A stretch of DNA of 64,000 bases from Dolichospermum sp. DET69. GTDB lineage: Bacteria > Cyanobacteriota > Cyanobacteriia > Cyanobacteriales > Nostocaceae. The stretch covers positions 5,575,272 through 5,639,271 of the forward strand of contig CP070233.1 in assembly GCA_017355425.1 (NCBI GenBank), read 5' to 3'. The notes below the pieces were generated by a model. It saw only the letters and a list, made by a program, of their open reading frames with translations, made no database searches and was not told the origin of the DNA. Both the position numbers and the translations under genes were made by a program. Positions 19,363-27,949 of this stretch are shown piece after piece. How positions within the stretch are numbered: the first letter of the stretch is position 1; each line of letters opens with the position of its first letter.

Positions 19363-20588
19363 CTATTTCCTCCAATTTCTCCCATCCGCCAAAGTTCACC
19401 AAGAGTATAGTTTTCTAACCATTTTTTAAGTCTTCCTGGATCAAGCCGACGCAGGTGAGTTCCTGTATTATCTCTTTCACAAACTATCACTGATTCAGGA
19501 TATTCACTCAATGCAGAAACTAAAGTATCAGAGTGAGTAGTTATAATTAATTGTGTTCTCTGAGATGCTTCTATTAACATTTCGGCAATGGTTGGTAAAA
19601 TATCTGGATGTAAACCTATTTCTGGTTCTTCAATGCAAATTAGTGGTGGTGGATTTGGATCTAAAAGTAACGCCATTAAAAACAAATATCGCAATGTTCC
19701 ATCTGATAACCGATTTGCAGGAATTGGTTTAATTAAACCTTCTTCACGAATGATTATCTGTACTGTACCACCATATATTTTTACATCTAATTCTTCCGCT
19801 GGTTCATAGAATTTTTTTAGCTTTTCAATAATTTTTCTACTACCTATTTTAGATTTTAAATCATTTAAAAATAGACCTAAATTACTTCCATCCTCTTCTA
19901 AAGGATGTGGAAGTAAGTCAGTAGGTTGAGATTTGCGGGGTTCTGAATATCGCCCAATTTGCCAATCACGATATAAACCTATTTTATAAAATTCTGTACT
20001 CAGATAATATAATTCAGGATATAATTCTGGATCTCTTCTTTGCGATAAAATTGACTGATCTTTTACGAGATTATCTGGATTAATTTCATAGTGTGGTACT
20101 ATATCAGCATATTTCCCTTGATAACGTCTTAAAACTGGTTTTCCACTGTTATAACGGTAGTAGAAGTTATCATATATGTCCGATATATCATCGCTAGGGT
20201 ATGTATATTTATTATCTATTACTTCATTTATCAAATCTAGTCTTAAACCATTATTAGAAAATACTAATTCATATAATAATGGATTAACGCCAGGGTTATC
20301 TACTATAGCCTCAATTTTTGCTAATGGATATATACTTTTTGATGTAGAACTAATTTCTTTTGTACCTTTCCATAAAAACTCATCAATACCTCCACCTTCA
20401 CGAAATGGTTTTGATAAATCTGTTGGTGTCGCTTTTAAAATTCCCATTGCTTCAATAAGATTAGATTTACCAGATGTGTTAGCACCAATTAACACATTTA
20501 GCGGTTGTAATTCGATTTCTTCTCCCTCACTTCCATAGGAAAGAAAGTTTGTTAATTTAATTTTGTGAATAAATCTTTTACCTTCCAT
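19356..20588 (-). CDS. AAA/RecF-like ATPase (partner of DUF4276 protein)
   Basis: A 410-residue SMC/RecF-type ATPase of the AAA_15/AAA_21 group. Walker A GANTSGKS is at residues 35-42, the ABC-like signature LSDGTLRYL near 297, Walker B LICIEEPEIGLHP near 317 and the His switch LIITTHSDTLV near 350. It lacks a fused TOPRIM domain, which is supplied in trans by the overlapping downstream gene. The order matches RloA-RloB and PARIS-type arrangements (ATPase plus TOPRIM-like protein) but uses DUF4276. The stop codon of the PIN gene lies 32 bp upstream. Predicted sensor/motor of a defence module; no substrate can be named. Confidence 0.85.
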   Translation of the reverse strand: MEGKRFIHKIKLTNFLSYGSEGEEIELQPLNVLIGANTSGKSNLIEAMGILKATPTDLSKPFREGGGIDEFLWKGTKEISSTSKSIYPLAKIEAIVDNPGVNPLLYELVFSNNGLRLDLINEVIDNKYTYPSDDISDIYDNFYYRYNSGKPVLRRYQGKYADIVPHYEINPDNLVKDQSILSQRRDPELYPELYYLSTEFYKIGLYRDWQIGRYSEPRKSQPTDLLPHPLEEDGSNLGLFLNDLKSKIGSRKIIEKLKKFYEPAEELDVKIYGGTVQIIIREEGLIKPIPANRLSDGTLRYLFLMALLLDPNPPPLICIEEPEIGLHPDILPTIAEMLIEASQRTQLIITTHSDTLVSALSEYPESVIVCERDNTGTHLRRLDPGRLKKWLENYTLGELWRMGEIGGNRW

Positions 20589-20620
20589 TTAATTCTCCTA
20601 ATTATCAATTATTGATTTTA

Positions 20621-21136
20621 TCATTGACGGCGACTACTACGACGGGTTGGTGGAACTATAATTGATTCATAAGCTTTTAATTCACTATCACCCGTAAAAA
20701 TTTCCACAGGAGAACCTGTTTTAGCATAGAATAGAGCTACATTTTTGATTGTGGCATCTCCTAAAGAGATATTACGAGATGCTAGTACAGGCCATTCTAA
20801 GGCTAAATCTTTCAGCTTTTCTTTACTCCAAAGTTCATCTAATTCAGTAGTAAAAACAGCCCAAGGTATGATTCCCTCAGCTACTTTTATCAAAATGTCA
20901 GCAAAAGCTTGAGCAATTTCATATCGTTTTGAATTAGCTTGGGCAATATGATTGCCAGTCTCTATAATTGTTGCTAATGGCAATATAAAATCTGTCCCTT
21001 GTTTTTCTTCTTCTAGAAAACGAGCGTCAACTCTTTTTTTATCCCATTTATCATTATCATCACCACAGGTTTCTTTACCAGGAACACTTAGATAAACACA
21101 AAGTATTGATGTGTCAATAATCAGAACTTTTTTCAT
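20621..21136 (-). CDS. PIN-like domain protein (partner of second ATPase)
   Basis: A 171-residue protein that keeps all four acidic residues expected of a PIN nuclease: Asp8 (VLIIDTSIL), Glu59 (LATIIETGNHIA), Asp127 (ISLGDATIKNVA) and Asp150 (VEIFTGDSEL). It is longer than VapC toxins and has an inserted basic/acidic loop at residues 20-48. It ends in the basic tail TRRSSRRQ. There is no small antitoxin gene beside it; instead it starts 8 bp after the stop of an AAA ATPase. This argues for an ATPase-controlled nuclease rather than a classical toxin. RNA cleavage is inferred from the fold. Confidence 0.8.
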   Translation of the reverse strand: MKKVLIIDTSILCVYLSVPGKETCGDDNDKWDKKRVDARFLEEEKQGTDFILPLATIIETGNHIAQANSKRYEIAQAFADILIKVAEGIIPWAVFTTELDELWSKEKLKDLALEWPVLASRNISLGDATIKNVALFYAKTGSPVEIFTGDSELKAYESIIVPPTRRSSRRQ

Positions 21137-21144
21137 AATCTGCT

Positions 21145-22389
21145 TTATTTTTGATTAGAAAGACTTTTTTCAATTGCACCTTTAGTTGCTAATTTTCCTA
21201 AAGTTCCTGATGCTAGTAATAGGGGCAGATTTTCAATATCTTCTAAAAGTGTAAGTTTACTTTCTCCTGTTTCCGAATCTCGATGTGCAACAACTACAAA
21301 GGGAACAATTTCGGGACCAAAAGCATCCAATAAAGCTGGGTTATGGGTAGTGAGTAAAATATCAATTTTGCGTTTACTGCCAATTTCTTTTAATATTTTC
21401 ACCAATAAAGCTGCACGGGAAGGATGTAAACCATTATCTATTTCTTCGATGACAATTTGACTACCTTCAGGACGAGTGAGTAATGCTGTAAGAATTCCTA
21501 AAAAGCGTAATGTTCCATCTGACATAGTTCTAGCGTCAATTTCTGTAATTTCTCCTGGTTTCCATTCTTCTTCACAATAAAGCATAGCATCTGTTTTAAG
21601 TCTACCAACTGGTTCTGCAAATACTTTTTTGATATCACCTTCTGGTAAATCTTTAATATAGGAAGATAGATTTGATTCAACTTCTGTTCTTTGTTCTTCT
21701 GGTAATGCTGCTAATACACCAGCTATATTTGAACCATCACTTTCTATATTGTCAGAAAGTCGTGAGTAATTACGCATTTTAGAAGGAAGGGGATTTAACA
21801 CTAAAATATTGCATAAATTACCAATAGTAGACAATGTAGCTATTTTTGGTAAGGTCGAATATTTTCTATTTTCCTCTTCTACATCTGTTGTTTGTTTTAT
21901 TATTTTTTCATCATTTTTTTGCGTTTTTGATAGTTTCCAAACTCTTTTATCTTTGAAGTGCAAACCACTCTTTGCTTGAGAAGATAAATCCATAAGTTTA
22001 ATCTTTAGTATATCATTATCGTTCATATCTATAATTTCAATATATTCTTCACAAAGCTTGGACGAAGGTAATGTTTGTGTTTGTAAAACATATAAATAAT
22101 CTGTTTCATCATCCTCACCTGAAACTAATACCTTTAACGTAAATTCATTTCCCGGTTTTCGTGCAGCCCATTCTACACCACCACGAATAGAAGAAAGTGT
22201 TTTATCTCCTGCTAAAGCAGTTTCAATATTTTCACCACTAGCGATTCTTTGCAAAAATTCCAAAGCTTCAACCACATTAGATTTACCACTTGCATTAGTT
22301 CCAATCAGCACGGTTAAAGGGTCAAGTGGAAGTTCAGCATAACGGAAACTTTTCCAATTTTCGAGAATGAGTTTTTTCAACATAATCAA
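21145..22389 (-). CDS. AAA/RecF-like ATPase (partner of PIN protein)
   Basis: A 414-residue ATPase, first gene of the four-gene operon. Walker A GTNASGKS is at residues 30-37, the signature MSDGTLRFLG near 287, Walker B IVIEEIDNGLHP near 312 and the His switch ILLTTHNPALLD near 345. Between them is a ~200-residue helical insert rich in charged residues, where a sensing or coiled-coil region is expected. It is distant from the second ATPase (19356-20588) but has the same plan, so a duplicated module is possible. Start ATG at 22389; the second Met at codon 3 is an alternative. The promoter lies in the 165-bp divergent gap before 22555. Confidence 0.87.
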   Translation of the reverse strand: MIMLKKLILENWKSFRYAELPLDPLTVLIGTNASGKSNVVEALEFLQRIASGENIETALAGDKTLSSIRGGVEWAARKPGNEFTLKVLVSGEDDETDYLYVLQTQTLPSSKLCEEYIEIIDMNDNDILKIKLMDLSSQAKSGLHFKDKRVWKLSKTQKNDEKIIKQTTDVEEENRKYSTLPKIATLSTIGNLCNILVLNPLPSKMRNYSRLSDNIESDGSNIAGVLAALPEEQRTEVESNLSSYIKDLPEGDIKKVFAEPVGRLKTDAMLYCEEEWKPGEITEIDARTMSDGTLRFLGILTALLTRPEGSQIVIEEIDNGLHPSRAALLVKILKEIGSKRKIDILLTTHNPALLDAFGPEIVPFVVVAHRDSETGESKLTLLEDIENLPLLLASGTLGKLATKGAIEKSLSNQK

Positions 22390-22584
22390 TTCCCAATTTT
22401 ACTAAATCAATAACTCACTTAATAACACAAAACAGTGATTATATCCAATCGTAACTTGATAAAGTATAACTTAAGATTTAATCATCTCTTGATGAATTTG
22501 ACAGAATCACTATCTTTTTTGCACAAAACAGCATTATGATCAATAGCAAGTAACTTGTGTAACCTGGAGATAAAATCGGCAGTA
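22390..22584. promoter_or_regulatory. Divergent promoter region between ATPase operon and lipoprotein gene
   Basis: The only intergenic space from which the four-gene minus-strand operon can be transcribed. It is AT-rich with several TATAAT-like words (ataaagtata, gattatatcc). No inverted repeat that would mark a specific operator was found by eye. Exact promoter positions cannot be fixed. Confidence 0.35.
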
Positions 22585-23004
22585 ATGCAAAAATTCGCTC
22601 AATCTATAGCTTTTATGCCACAAGCAAAAATTGCTACTGCAAGATTATTTCAGTGGGGATTATCTTTTTCCCTGATAATGGGACTTCATGCTTGTGGTAA
22701 AGAGGGAAATTCTGGTATCAGTATGAAAAATTTCCATATTGGTGCTAATGTCACACCGATTCAAAAAATTACCAAAAAAAATCAAGATACTACAGTTTAC
22801 ATTCAAGGTAAAGTAGAAAAAATTGCTCCTTTAATTCAGAAAAAAGCATATCAAATTAATGACTCAACTGGAAAAATCTGGGTGATCACAAATCAAGGCA
22901 ATTTCCAAATTGGAGAAGAAGTAGTATTAAAGGGTAATGTGCAGTACAAAAGCGTTCCTTTGGCTGGTAAAGAATACGGAGAAATTTATTTAGAGGAAAA
23001 GTAA
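22585..23004 (+). CDS. Putative lipoprotein with an OB-fold-like domain
   Basis: Starting at ATG 22585 gives 139 residues (an in-frame TTG at 22555 would add ten). The N-terminus has a hydrophobic segment, LSFSLIMGLHAC, which resembles a lipobox with the Cys followed by Gly. The mature part, with repeated VYIQGKVEKIAPLI, YQINDSTGKIWVITN and GEEVVLKGNVQYKS, has the rhythm of a small OB fold of the BOF/DUF4920 kind. Probably anchored to the membrane facing the periplasm. It ends 3 bp before the NUDIX gene, so the two are likely co-transcribed. Ligand unknown. Confidence 0.65.
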   Translation: MQKFAQSIAFMPQAKIATARLFQWGLSFSLIMGLHACGKEGNSGISMKNFHIGANVTPIQKITKKNQDTTVYIQGKVEKIAPLIQKKAYQINDSTGKIWVITNQGNFQIGEEVVLKGNVQYKSVPLAGKEYGEIYLEEK

Positions 23005-23007
23005 TTT

Positions 23008-23436
23008 ATGAATAATCAATTAGTTCATGTAGCCGTTGCTATTCTCTATCGAGAAAATAAATTTTTGATGCAATTACGGGATAACATTCCTAATATTATC
23101 GCTCCTGGTTGCTGGGCTTTGTTTGGTGGACATATTGAACCGGGAGAAACTCCAGAAATAGCAGTTCAGCGAGAAGTTATGGAAGAAATTGCTTATGAGT
23201 TAACTGATTTTACTCAATTTGGCATTTATAGCGATGAAAAAGCTGTGCGTTATGTCTTTCAAGCCCCATTATTAGTACCAGTAAACCAACTCGTACTATC
23301 TGAAGGTTGGGATTTGGATTTATTAACAGCAGCAGATATTGAAAAAGGTGAATGTTATTCTGCAAAAGCCGGACAAGTAAGACCTTTAGCAACTTTACCT
23401 CAAAAAATTATGCTGGATTTTATCAAAACCCCATAG
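23008..23436 (+). CDS. NUDIX hydrolase
   Basis: A 142-residue NUDIX protein. The box reads GHIEPGETPEIAVQREVMEE, agreeing with GX5EX7REUXEE; the usual following Gly is Ala. The preceding WALFGGHIEPGET is typical of the 8-oxo-dGTP/nucleotide-sugar clean-up branch. The substrate cannot be told from sequence. The start codon lies 3 bp after the lipoprotein stop, suggesting translational coupling. Full length. Confidence 0.93.
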   Translation: MNNQLVHVAVAILYRENKFLMQLRDNIPNIIAPGCWALFGGHIEPGETPEIAVQREVMEEIAYELTDFTQFGIYSDEKAVRYVFQAPLLVPVNQLVLSEGWDLDLLTAADIEKGECYSAKAGQVRPLATLPQKIMLDFIKTP

Positions 23437-23508
23437 TCGCATTATTCGATTTACAAGCTTTGAAAATTTTCCAGCGATTTTGCAAAAATTATATTATTAA
23501 TAAATTCC

Positions 23509-24591
23509 ATGCAGCCAGTTACCAATCTACCAAATTTACCTAAATGGTTAAACATAGGATTAGCCTTTCCTGTGATTCTTCTTAATGGGTGGTTATTAAT
23601 TCAATTTATTAACTATTTTCAACCTTTAGTTAGTGTTGTTTCTGTGGCTATTCTCTTAGCTTTTGTCCTAGATTATCCGATTAAACTTCTCCAGAAACGT
23701 GGAGTACCTCGCATTTTAGCAGTGATACTAGTATTACTATTATCTATTATTATTTTAGGTGCTATAGGTGTTATTTTAGTACCGCTAATTCTCGAACAAT
23801 TAAATGAGTTAGCTAATCTTCTTCCCTATTGGATTGAATCGGGAACTCAACAAATAGAAGCTTTACAAAATTGGGCATCTACACAACAATTACTAGTAAA
23901 TTTAAGTGGATTAGCTGGTGAAATATTAGGAAAAGTATCTAGTCAACTGCAATCCTTTACTGGAAAATTTTTAGGCTTTGCTTTCGATACTATTGGCAAT
24001 TTATTGAACTTACTAATCACCATAGTTTTAACTATTTATTTAGTATTGAATGGTGAACGCTTATGGGATGGAATTTATCTGTGGTTTCCTGCTCAAATTT
24101 CTAAAAAAGTTAGAGAATTACTCCGGGAAGATTTTAATAATTATTTCATTGGTCAAGTTACATTAGGAGCTATTTTAGCTGTGTCTATTACATTGGCATT
24201 TGTAGTTTTACGAGTGCCTTTATCACTACTTTTTGGGCTGGTAATTGGCTTCTTTTCTCTATTTCCATTTGGGACTGGAATTGGTATTGGTATTGTGAGT
24301 TTATTAGTAGCTTTAAAAGATTTTGGACTAGGAATAGAAGTTGCAGCTATAGGTGTAGCTATTGACCAAATTAATTCTAATATAATTGCCCCACGGATTT
24401 TAGGAAATTTAACTGGCTTAAATCCTGTATGGGTGGTAATTTCTTTATTAATAGGAGCAAAATTAGGAGGTGTATTGGGTTTATTAGTTGCTATTCCTCT
24501 CGCTAGTTTTATTAAAGATACTGCTGATAGTTGGCGTAATGGTGAATTTAATAAAACCTCTGTTGATAGTGAGTCTCTACAAGAGTTTTAA
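23509..24591 (+). CDS. AI-2E family (PerM/UPF0118) membrane transporter
   Basis: A 360-residue integral membrane protein with about seven to eight transmembrane segments. The pattern is that of the AI-2E/PerM family: two N-terminal helices, a soluble stretch (LNELANLLPYWIESGTQQIE), then LTIYLVLNGERLWDG, NNYFIGQVTLGAILAVSIT and a C-terminal AIDQINSNIIAPRILG with LNPVWVVISLLIGAKLGG. Family members export signalling molecules or act as Na+/H+ antiporters; the substrate here is unknown. Start ATG 23509 is 72 bp after the NUDIX stop. Confidence 0.93.
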   Translation: MQPVTNLPNLPKWLNIGLAFPVILLNGWLLIQFINYFQPLVSVVSVAILLAFVLDYPIKLLQKRGVPRILAVILVLLLSIIILGAIGVILVPLILEQLNELANLLPYWIESGTQQIEALQNWASTQQLLVNLSGLAGEILGKVSSQLQSFTGKFLGFAFDTIGNLLNLLITIVLTIYLVLNGERLWDGIYLWFPAQISKKVRELLREDFNNYFIGQVTLGAILAVSITLAFVVLRVPLSLLFGLVIGFFSLFPFGTGIGIGIVSLLVALKDFGLGIEVAAIGVAIDQINSNIIAPRILGNLTGLNPVWVVISLLIGAKLGGVLGLLVAIPLASFIKDTADSWRNGEFNKTSVDSESLQEF

Positions 24592-24643
24592 CTAGCATGG
24601 CAATTTAAGCACTAAAATATTTATATCACCCACAGGAGGCAAT

Positions 24644-25207
24644 ATGAGCCAGATATATGAGGGCGTACGCTGGACAAGCACAGACCTAGAATTATTGCCA
24701 GATAACGGCAATCGGTATGAAATAATTAATGGAGAATTATTTGTGACAAGAGCGCCGCATTGGAAACATCAAAAAGCTTGTACGAGAATTGCTAATGTAC
24801 TCGATTCTTGGTCATTATCAACGGGATTAGGAGAAACTGTAATTACCCCCGGTATTATTTTTACTAATGCTGATAATGTGATTCCTGATGTAGTTTGGGT
24901 AAGTAATGAAAGATTAGCAACCTTATTAGATGATTCTGGACATTTAACAGGTGCGCCCGAATTAGTAATTGAAGTGCTTTCTGCGGGTGGAGATAATGAA
25001 CGCCGCGATAAAGAAGTTAAATTAAAACTTTATGCTTCTAGAGGTGTACAGGAATATTGGATTATTGATTGGCGATTACAACAAATAGAAGTTTATCGGC
25101 GAGAAAGAGCAAATTTAATATTAGTAGAAACTTTGTTTGCTCATGATGAATTAATATCACCTTTATTACCTGATTTCAGTTGTATTGTTGAAAGTGTATT
25201 TGGTTAG
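24644..25207 (+). CDS. Uma2 family endonuclease (DUF820)
   Basis: A 187-residue PD-(D/E)XK-fold protein with the Uma2 core: YEIINGELFV, IPDVVWVSNERLA (the catalytic Asp region), PELVIEVLSAG (Glu) and the Lys-containing RRDKEVKLKLYASRGVQEYWI. These genes are very numerous in cyanobacteria; nuclease activity is predicted from the fold and the biological role is unknown. A clear aggagg ribosome binding site sits 5 bp before the ATG. Confidence 0.93.
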   Translation: MSQIYEGVRWTSTDLELLPDNGNRYEIINGELFVTRAPHWKHQKACTRIANVLDSWSLSTGLGETVITPGIIFTNADNVIPDVVWVSNERLATLLDDSGHLTGAPELVIEVLSAGGDNERRDKEVKLKLYASRGVQEYWIIDWRLQQIEVYRRERANLILVETLFAHDELISPLLPDFSCIVESVFG

Positions 25208-25310
25208 ATTGATCAAAATCATCTAAATAATATTCTCTAGATATAGGCAAAAAATTAAAAACCTGATTACAATACTCAAGGTGAAATCTAATTCCTTTGT
25301 GTAGTTAATC

Positions 25311-26465
25311 ATGGAAAATTTTGTTTTTTACAATCCTGTTAAAATCTTGTTTGGTAAAGGTCAAATCGCCAATATTGCTCCAGAAATCCCCGCAGATGCT
25401 AAAATTCTCATTACCTACGGTGGTGGTAGTATTAAAGCCAATGGCGTATATGATCAAGTAAAATCGGCATTGGCTGGTAGGAATGTATTTGAGTTTGGTG
25501 GCATTGAACCCAACCCCCATTTTGAAACTTTGATGAAAGCGGTAGAATTAATCCGCAAAGAGGGTATTGATTTTCTCTTAGCTGTGGGTGGTGGTTCAGT
25601 TGCTGACGGGACTAAATTTATCGCCGCTGCTGTTCCTTTTGTCGGCGACCCTTGGGATATTTTAGCAAAAGCTGCTCCGGTAACTGCGGCTTTGCCAATG
25701 GGGGTGATTTTGACTTTACCCGCGACCGGTTCGGAAATGAATACAAACTCTGTTGTTACCAAATGGGAAACTAAGGAAAAGTTATTTTTCGCTAGTCCCT
25801 TTGTGTTTCCTAAATTTTCTGTTCTTGACCCAGAAACAACTTTCTCCCTGCCTCCTCGGCAAATTAGCAATGGGATTGTTGATGCTTTTACTCATGTAAT
25901 GGAACAGTATTTAACCTATCCGGTAAATGCGCCATTACAAGACCGCATGGCTGAATCAATTTTAAAAACTTTGATTGCTGAAGGACCAAAAACTTTAGCA
26001 AATCCTACAGATTATGATGCCAGAGCAAATTTAGTTTGGTCGGCAACAATGGCATTAAATGGGTTAATTGCTGCTGGGGTTCCCCAAGATTGGACTACTC
26101 ACATGATTGGTCATGAGTTAACAGCTTTGCATGGTTTAGATCATGCTCAAACTTTGGCGATTGTCTTACCTAACACTTTAACAATTAGACGCGATCGCAA
26201 ATGGCAAAAACTTTTACAATATGCAGATAGAGTTTGGGAAATTGTTAGTGGTTCGGAAGAAGAACGGGTAAATGCAGCAATTACTAAAACTCGTGATTTC
26301 TTTGAATCAGTTGGTGTTCGCACTCACTTATCTGATTATGGTGTGGGAGTCGAAACTTTTCCCGCAATCATCAAGAATTTAGAAAAGCATGGAATGACAT
26401 CTTTGGGAGAAAATAAAGATGTTAACCCGCAAGTTGTTGAGCAAATTTTAGCTCTTTGTGCTTAG
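25311..26465 (+). CDS. Iron-containing alcohol dehydrogenase (YqhD/BDH type)
   Basis: A 384-residue group III alcohol dehydrogenase. The N-terminal NAD(P) domain has FYNPVKILFGKGQI, ITYGGGSIKANGVYD and LAVGGGSVADGTKF. The C-terminal metal domain has GIVDAFTHVMEQYL and MIGHELTALHGLDHAQTLAIV, providing the Asp and three His that bind Fe2+ or Zn2+. GGGS with a following non-acidic position suggests NADPH preference, as in YqhD and clostridial butanol dehydrogenase, which reduce short aldehydes. It stands alone, with a 103-bp leader. Confidence 0.95.
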   Translation: MENFVFYNPVKILFGKGQIANIAPEIPADAKILITYGGGSIKANGVYDQVKSALAGRNVFEFGGIEPNPHFETLMKAVELIRKEGIDFLLAVGGGSVADGTKFIAAAVPFVGDPWDILAKAAPVTAALPMGVILTLPATGSEMNTNSVVTKWETKEKLFFASPFVFPKFSVLDPETTFSLPPRQISNGIVDAFTHVMEQYLTYPVNAPLQDRMAESILKTLIAEGPKTLANPTDYDARANLVWSATMALNGLIAAGVPQDWTTHMIGHELTALHGLDHAQTLAIVLPNTLTIRRDRKWQKLLQYADRVWEIVSGSEEERVNAAITKTRDFFESVGVRTHLSDYGVGVETFPAIIKNLEKHGMTSLGENKDVNPQVVEQILALCA

Positions 26466-26525
26466 GAATTAAAGGCTGATCACGGATTTAAAGGATTACG
26501 CGGATTACACTGATTTCGTAGGGTG

Positions 26526-26545
26526 GGCAATGCCCACCAAAATAC
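26526..26545. repeat. Dispersed gtgggcaatgcccac hairpin
   Basis: gggtgggcaatgcccacc is a perfect palindrome around the central aatg. The same hairpin occurs at about 33030-33047 and 51990-52010. It may act as a weak terminator of the alcohol dehydrogenase transcript. Confidence 0.65.
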
Positions 26546-26585
26546 CGCTTTGCCCATTAACCAAATGTTAAATTAATTAAGTTTC

Positions 26586-27576
26586 ATGACTCGTTTTATC
26601 CATGACCAATTCGCTAAACAATATCTGACAGAACTATTAACACCTTATGGTCAAGTAGAAACTAGTCAAGATGTTATCTTGTGAGGTTAGACAAATTGAT
26701 GTCCTATTTACTCCTGCATCACCATCTCCAGATAGAATAGAATCACTAGGACTATTAGGCAGAATGGCAGCATATTCAACTTATGCTCTATTTGAGCCAT
26801 TCCGCAATCCTGTGGATAAAAGTGAAATTCGCAGTTGTATAGGTAAATTATTTGACTTCCATGCAGACCTAGAACGGCAAGCAAAACGTAATAATACCAG
26901 AATAAATGAAGATGAGTTACCATATTTATGGATATTGACTCCAACTGCATCAGTAGATATACTAGAGAGCTTTACTGATACTCTGGATGCAGAAAATTGG
27001 GGTCAAGGGATTTATTTTCTCAAGAAAGGATTAAAAACTGTAATTATTGTTATTCATCAATTACCCATTACACCAGAAACACTGTTTTTGAGGGTATTAG
27101 GTAGAGGAAGAGGACAACGACAAGCAGTGGAAGAATTAGAAGCACTAGCTAATAATAATCCATTTTTTGAGGATATTATCAAGTTAGTACATGACTTAAT
27201 TACTCTGTTATCTGCACGTAACCGAAAAGAACAAGATATTGATCAAGATGATCGGGAGTTGATTATGAAACTGTCAGAAATGTATCAACAACTATTAGAA
27301 GAAATTAAACAAGAAGGAAGACAAGAAGGAGAACAAAAAGGAAGACAAGAAGGAGAACAAAAAGGAAGACAAGAAGGAGAATTGCTAGGAATTGATAGGG
27401 GTATCCAAACAGAACGTCGCGCTATGGTTGAAAGTATTCTACAAGTACGGTTTGGAGAAATTGATTCACAGTTAGCTACAATTATTGATCAAGTAATTGC
27501 TATGACTAGGGAAGAATTTACTCCTATGCTTCTACAATTATCTCGTGAAGAGCTATTGGTAAAATTTACACCCTAA
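26586..27576 (+). pseudogene. Rpn/PD-(D/E)XK transposase-like nuclease, frameshifted near the 5' end
   Basis: Two frames make one protein. ATG 26586 gives MTRFIHDQFAKQYLTELLTP and then stops at TGA 26682-26684. The continuation VRQIDVLFTPASPSP and onward is in the next frame, open from 26671 to 27576. Together they form the Rpn/DUF4351 family: a PD-(D/E)XK-like N-terminus (EVRQIDVLF carries the catalytic-type Asp), a middle domain and a C-terminal tail with QEGRQEGEQKG repeats, then DUF4351-like LQVRFGEIDSQL. A one-base indel near 26670-26680 is required. Initiation at ATG 26671 would give a 301-aa protein lacking the first ~30 residues. Confidence 0.8.
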
Positions 27577-27586
27577 TATTGCAACT

Positions 27587-27619
27587 AGATCCCCGACTTC
27601 TTCAAGAAGTCGGGGATCT
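27587..27619. repeat. Dispersed 33-bp perfect hairpin, copy 2
   Basis: Same palindrome as 9507-9539, with the loop ttcaag. It lies 10 bp past the stop of the Rpn-like gene, where it could act as a transcript end although no U-tract follows. Confidence 0.8.
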
Positions 27620-27675
27620 GAATATAGTAGGTCGCACAAAATCAGACTGTGATCACAAGAGCGATCGCACTAACT

Positions 27676-27840
27676 GCCCATCAATAAAATGTTAAATTAA
27701 TTAAGTTTCATGACTCGTTTGATCCTGGATGCAGAAAATTGGGAGCAAGGGATTTATTTTCTCAAGAAAGGATTAAAACTGTAATTATTGTTATTCATCA
27801 ATTACTCAGTACACCAGAAACACTGTTTTTGAGGGTATTT
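27676..27840 (+). pseudogene. Decayed second copy of the Rpn-like nuclease gene
   Basis: The sequence taaaatgttaaattaattaa plus gtttcatgactcgttt matches the start of the upstream gene (26565-26600). It then jumps directly to ctggatgcagaaaattggg, matching 26984 onward, and continues through ctcaagaaaggatt to gtttttgagggtattt. An internal deletion of about 390 bp and a lost A in the AAAAA run break the frame. This is a remnant of a tandem duplication. Confidence 0.8.
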
Positions 27841-27949
27841 AGCACCATATATTTTTGCCTCACTGACACCAGAAAAAATTTGATTTTGAAAAATGTAGTC
27901 TGATAGTGGCTAAAATTGTTACGATAACTTCAGATTAGTTGTTGAAACC

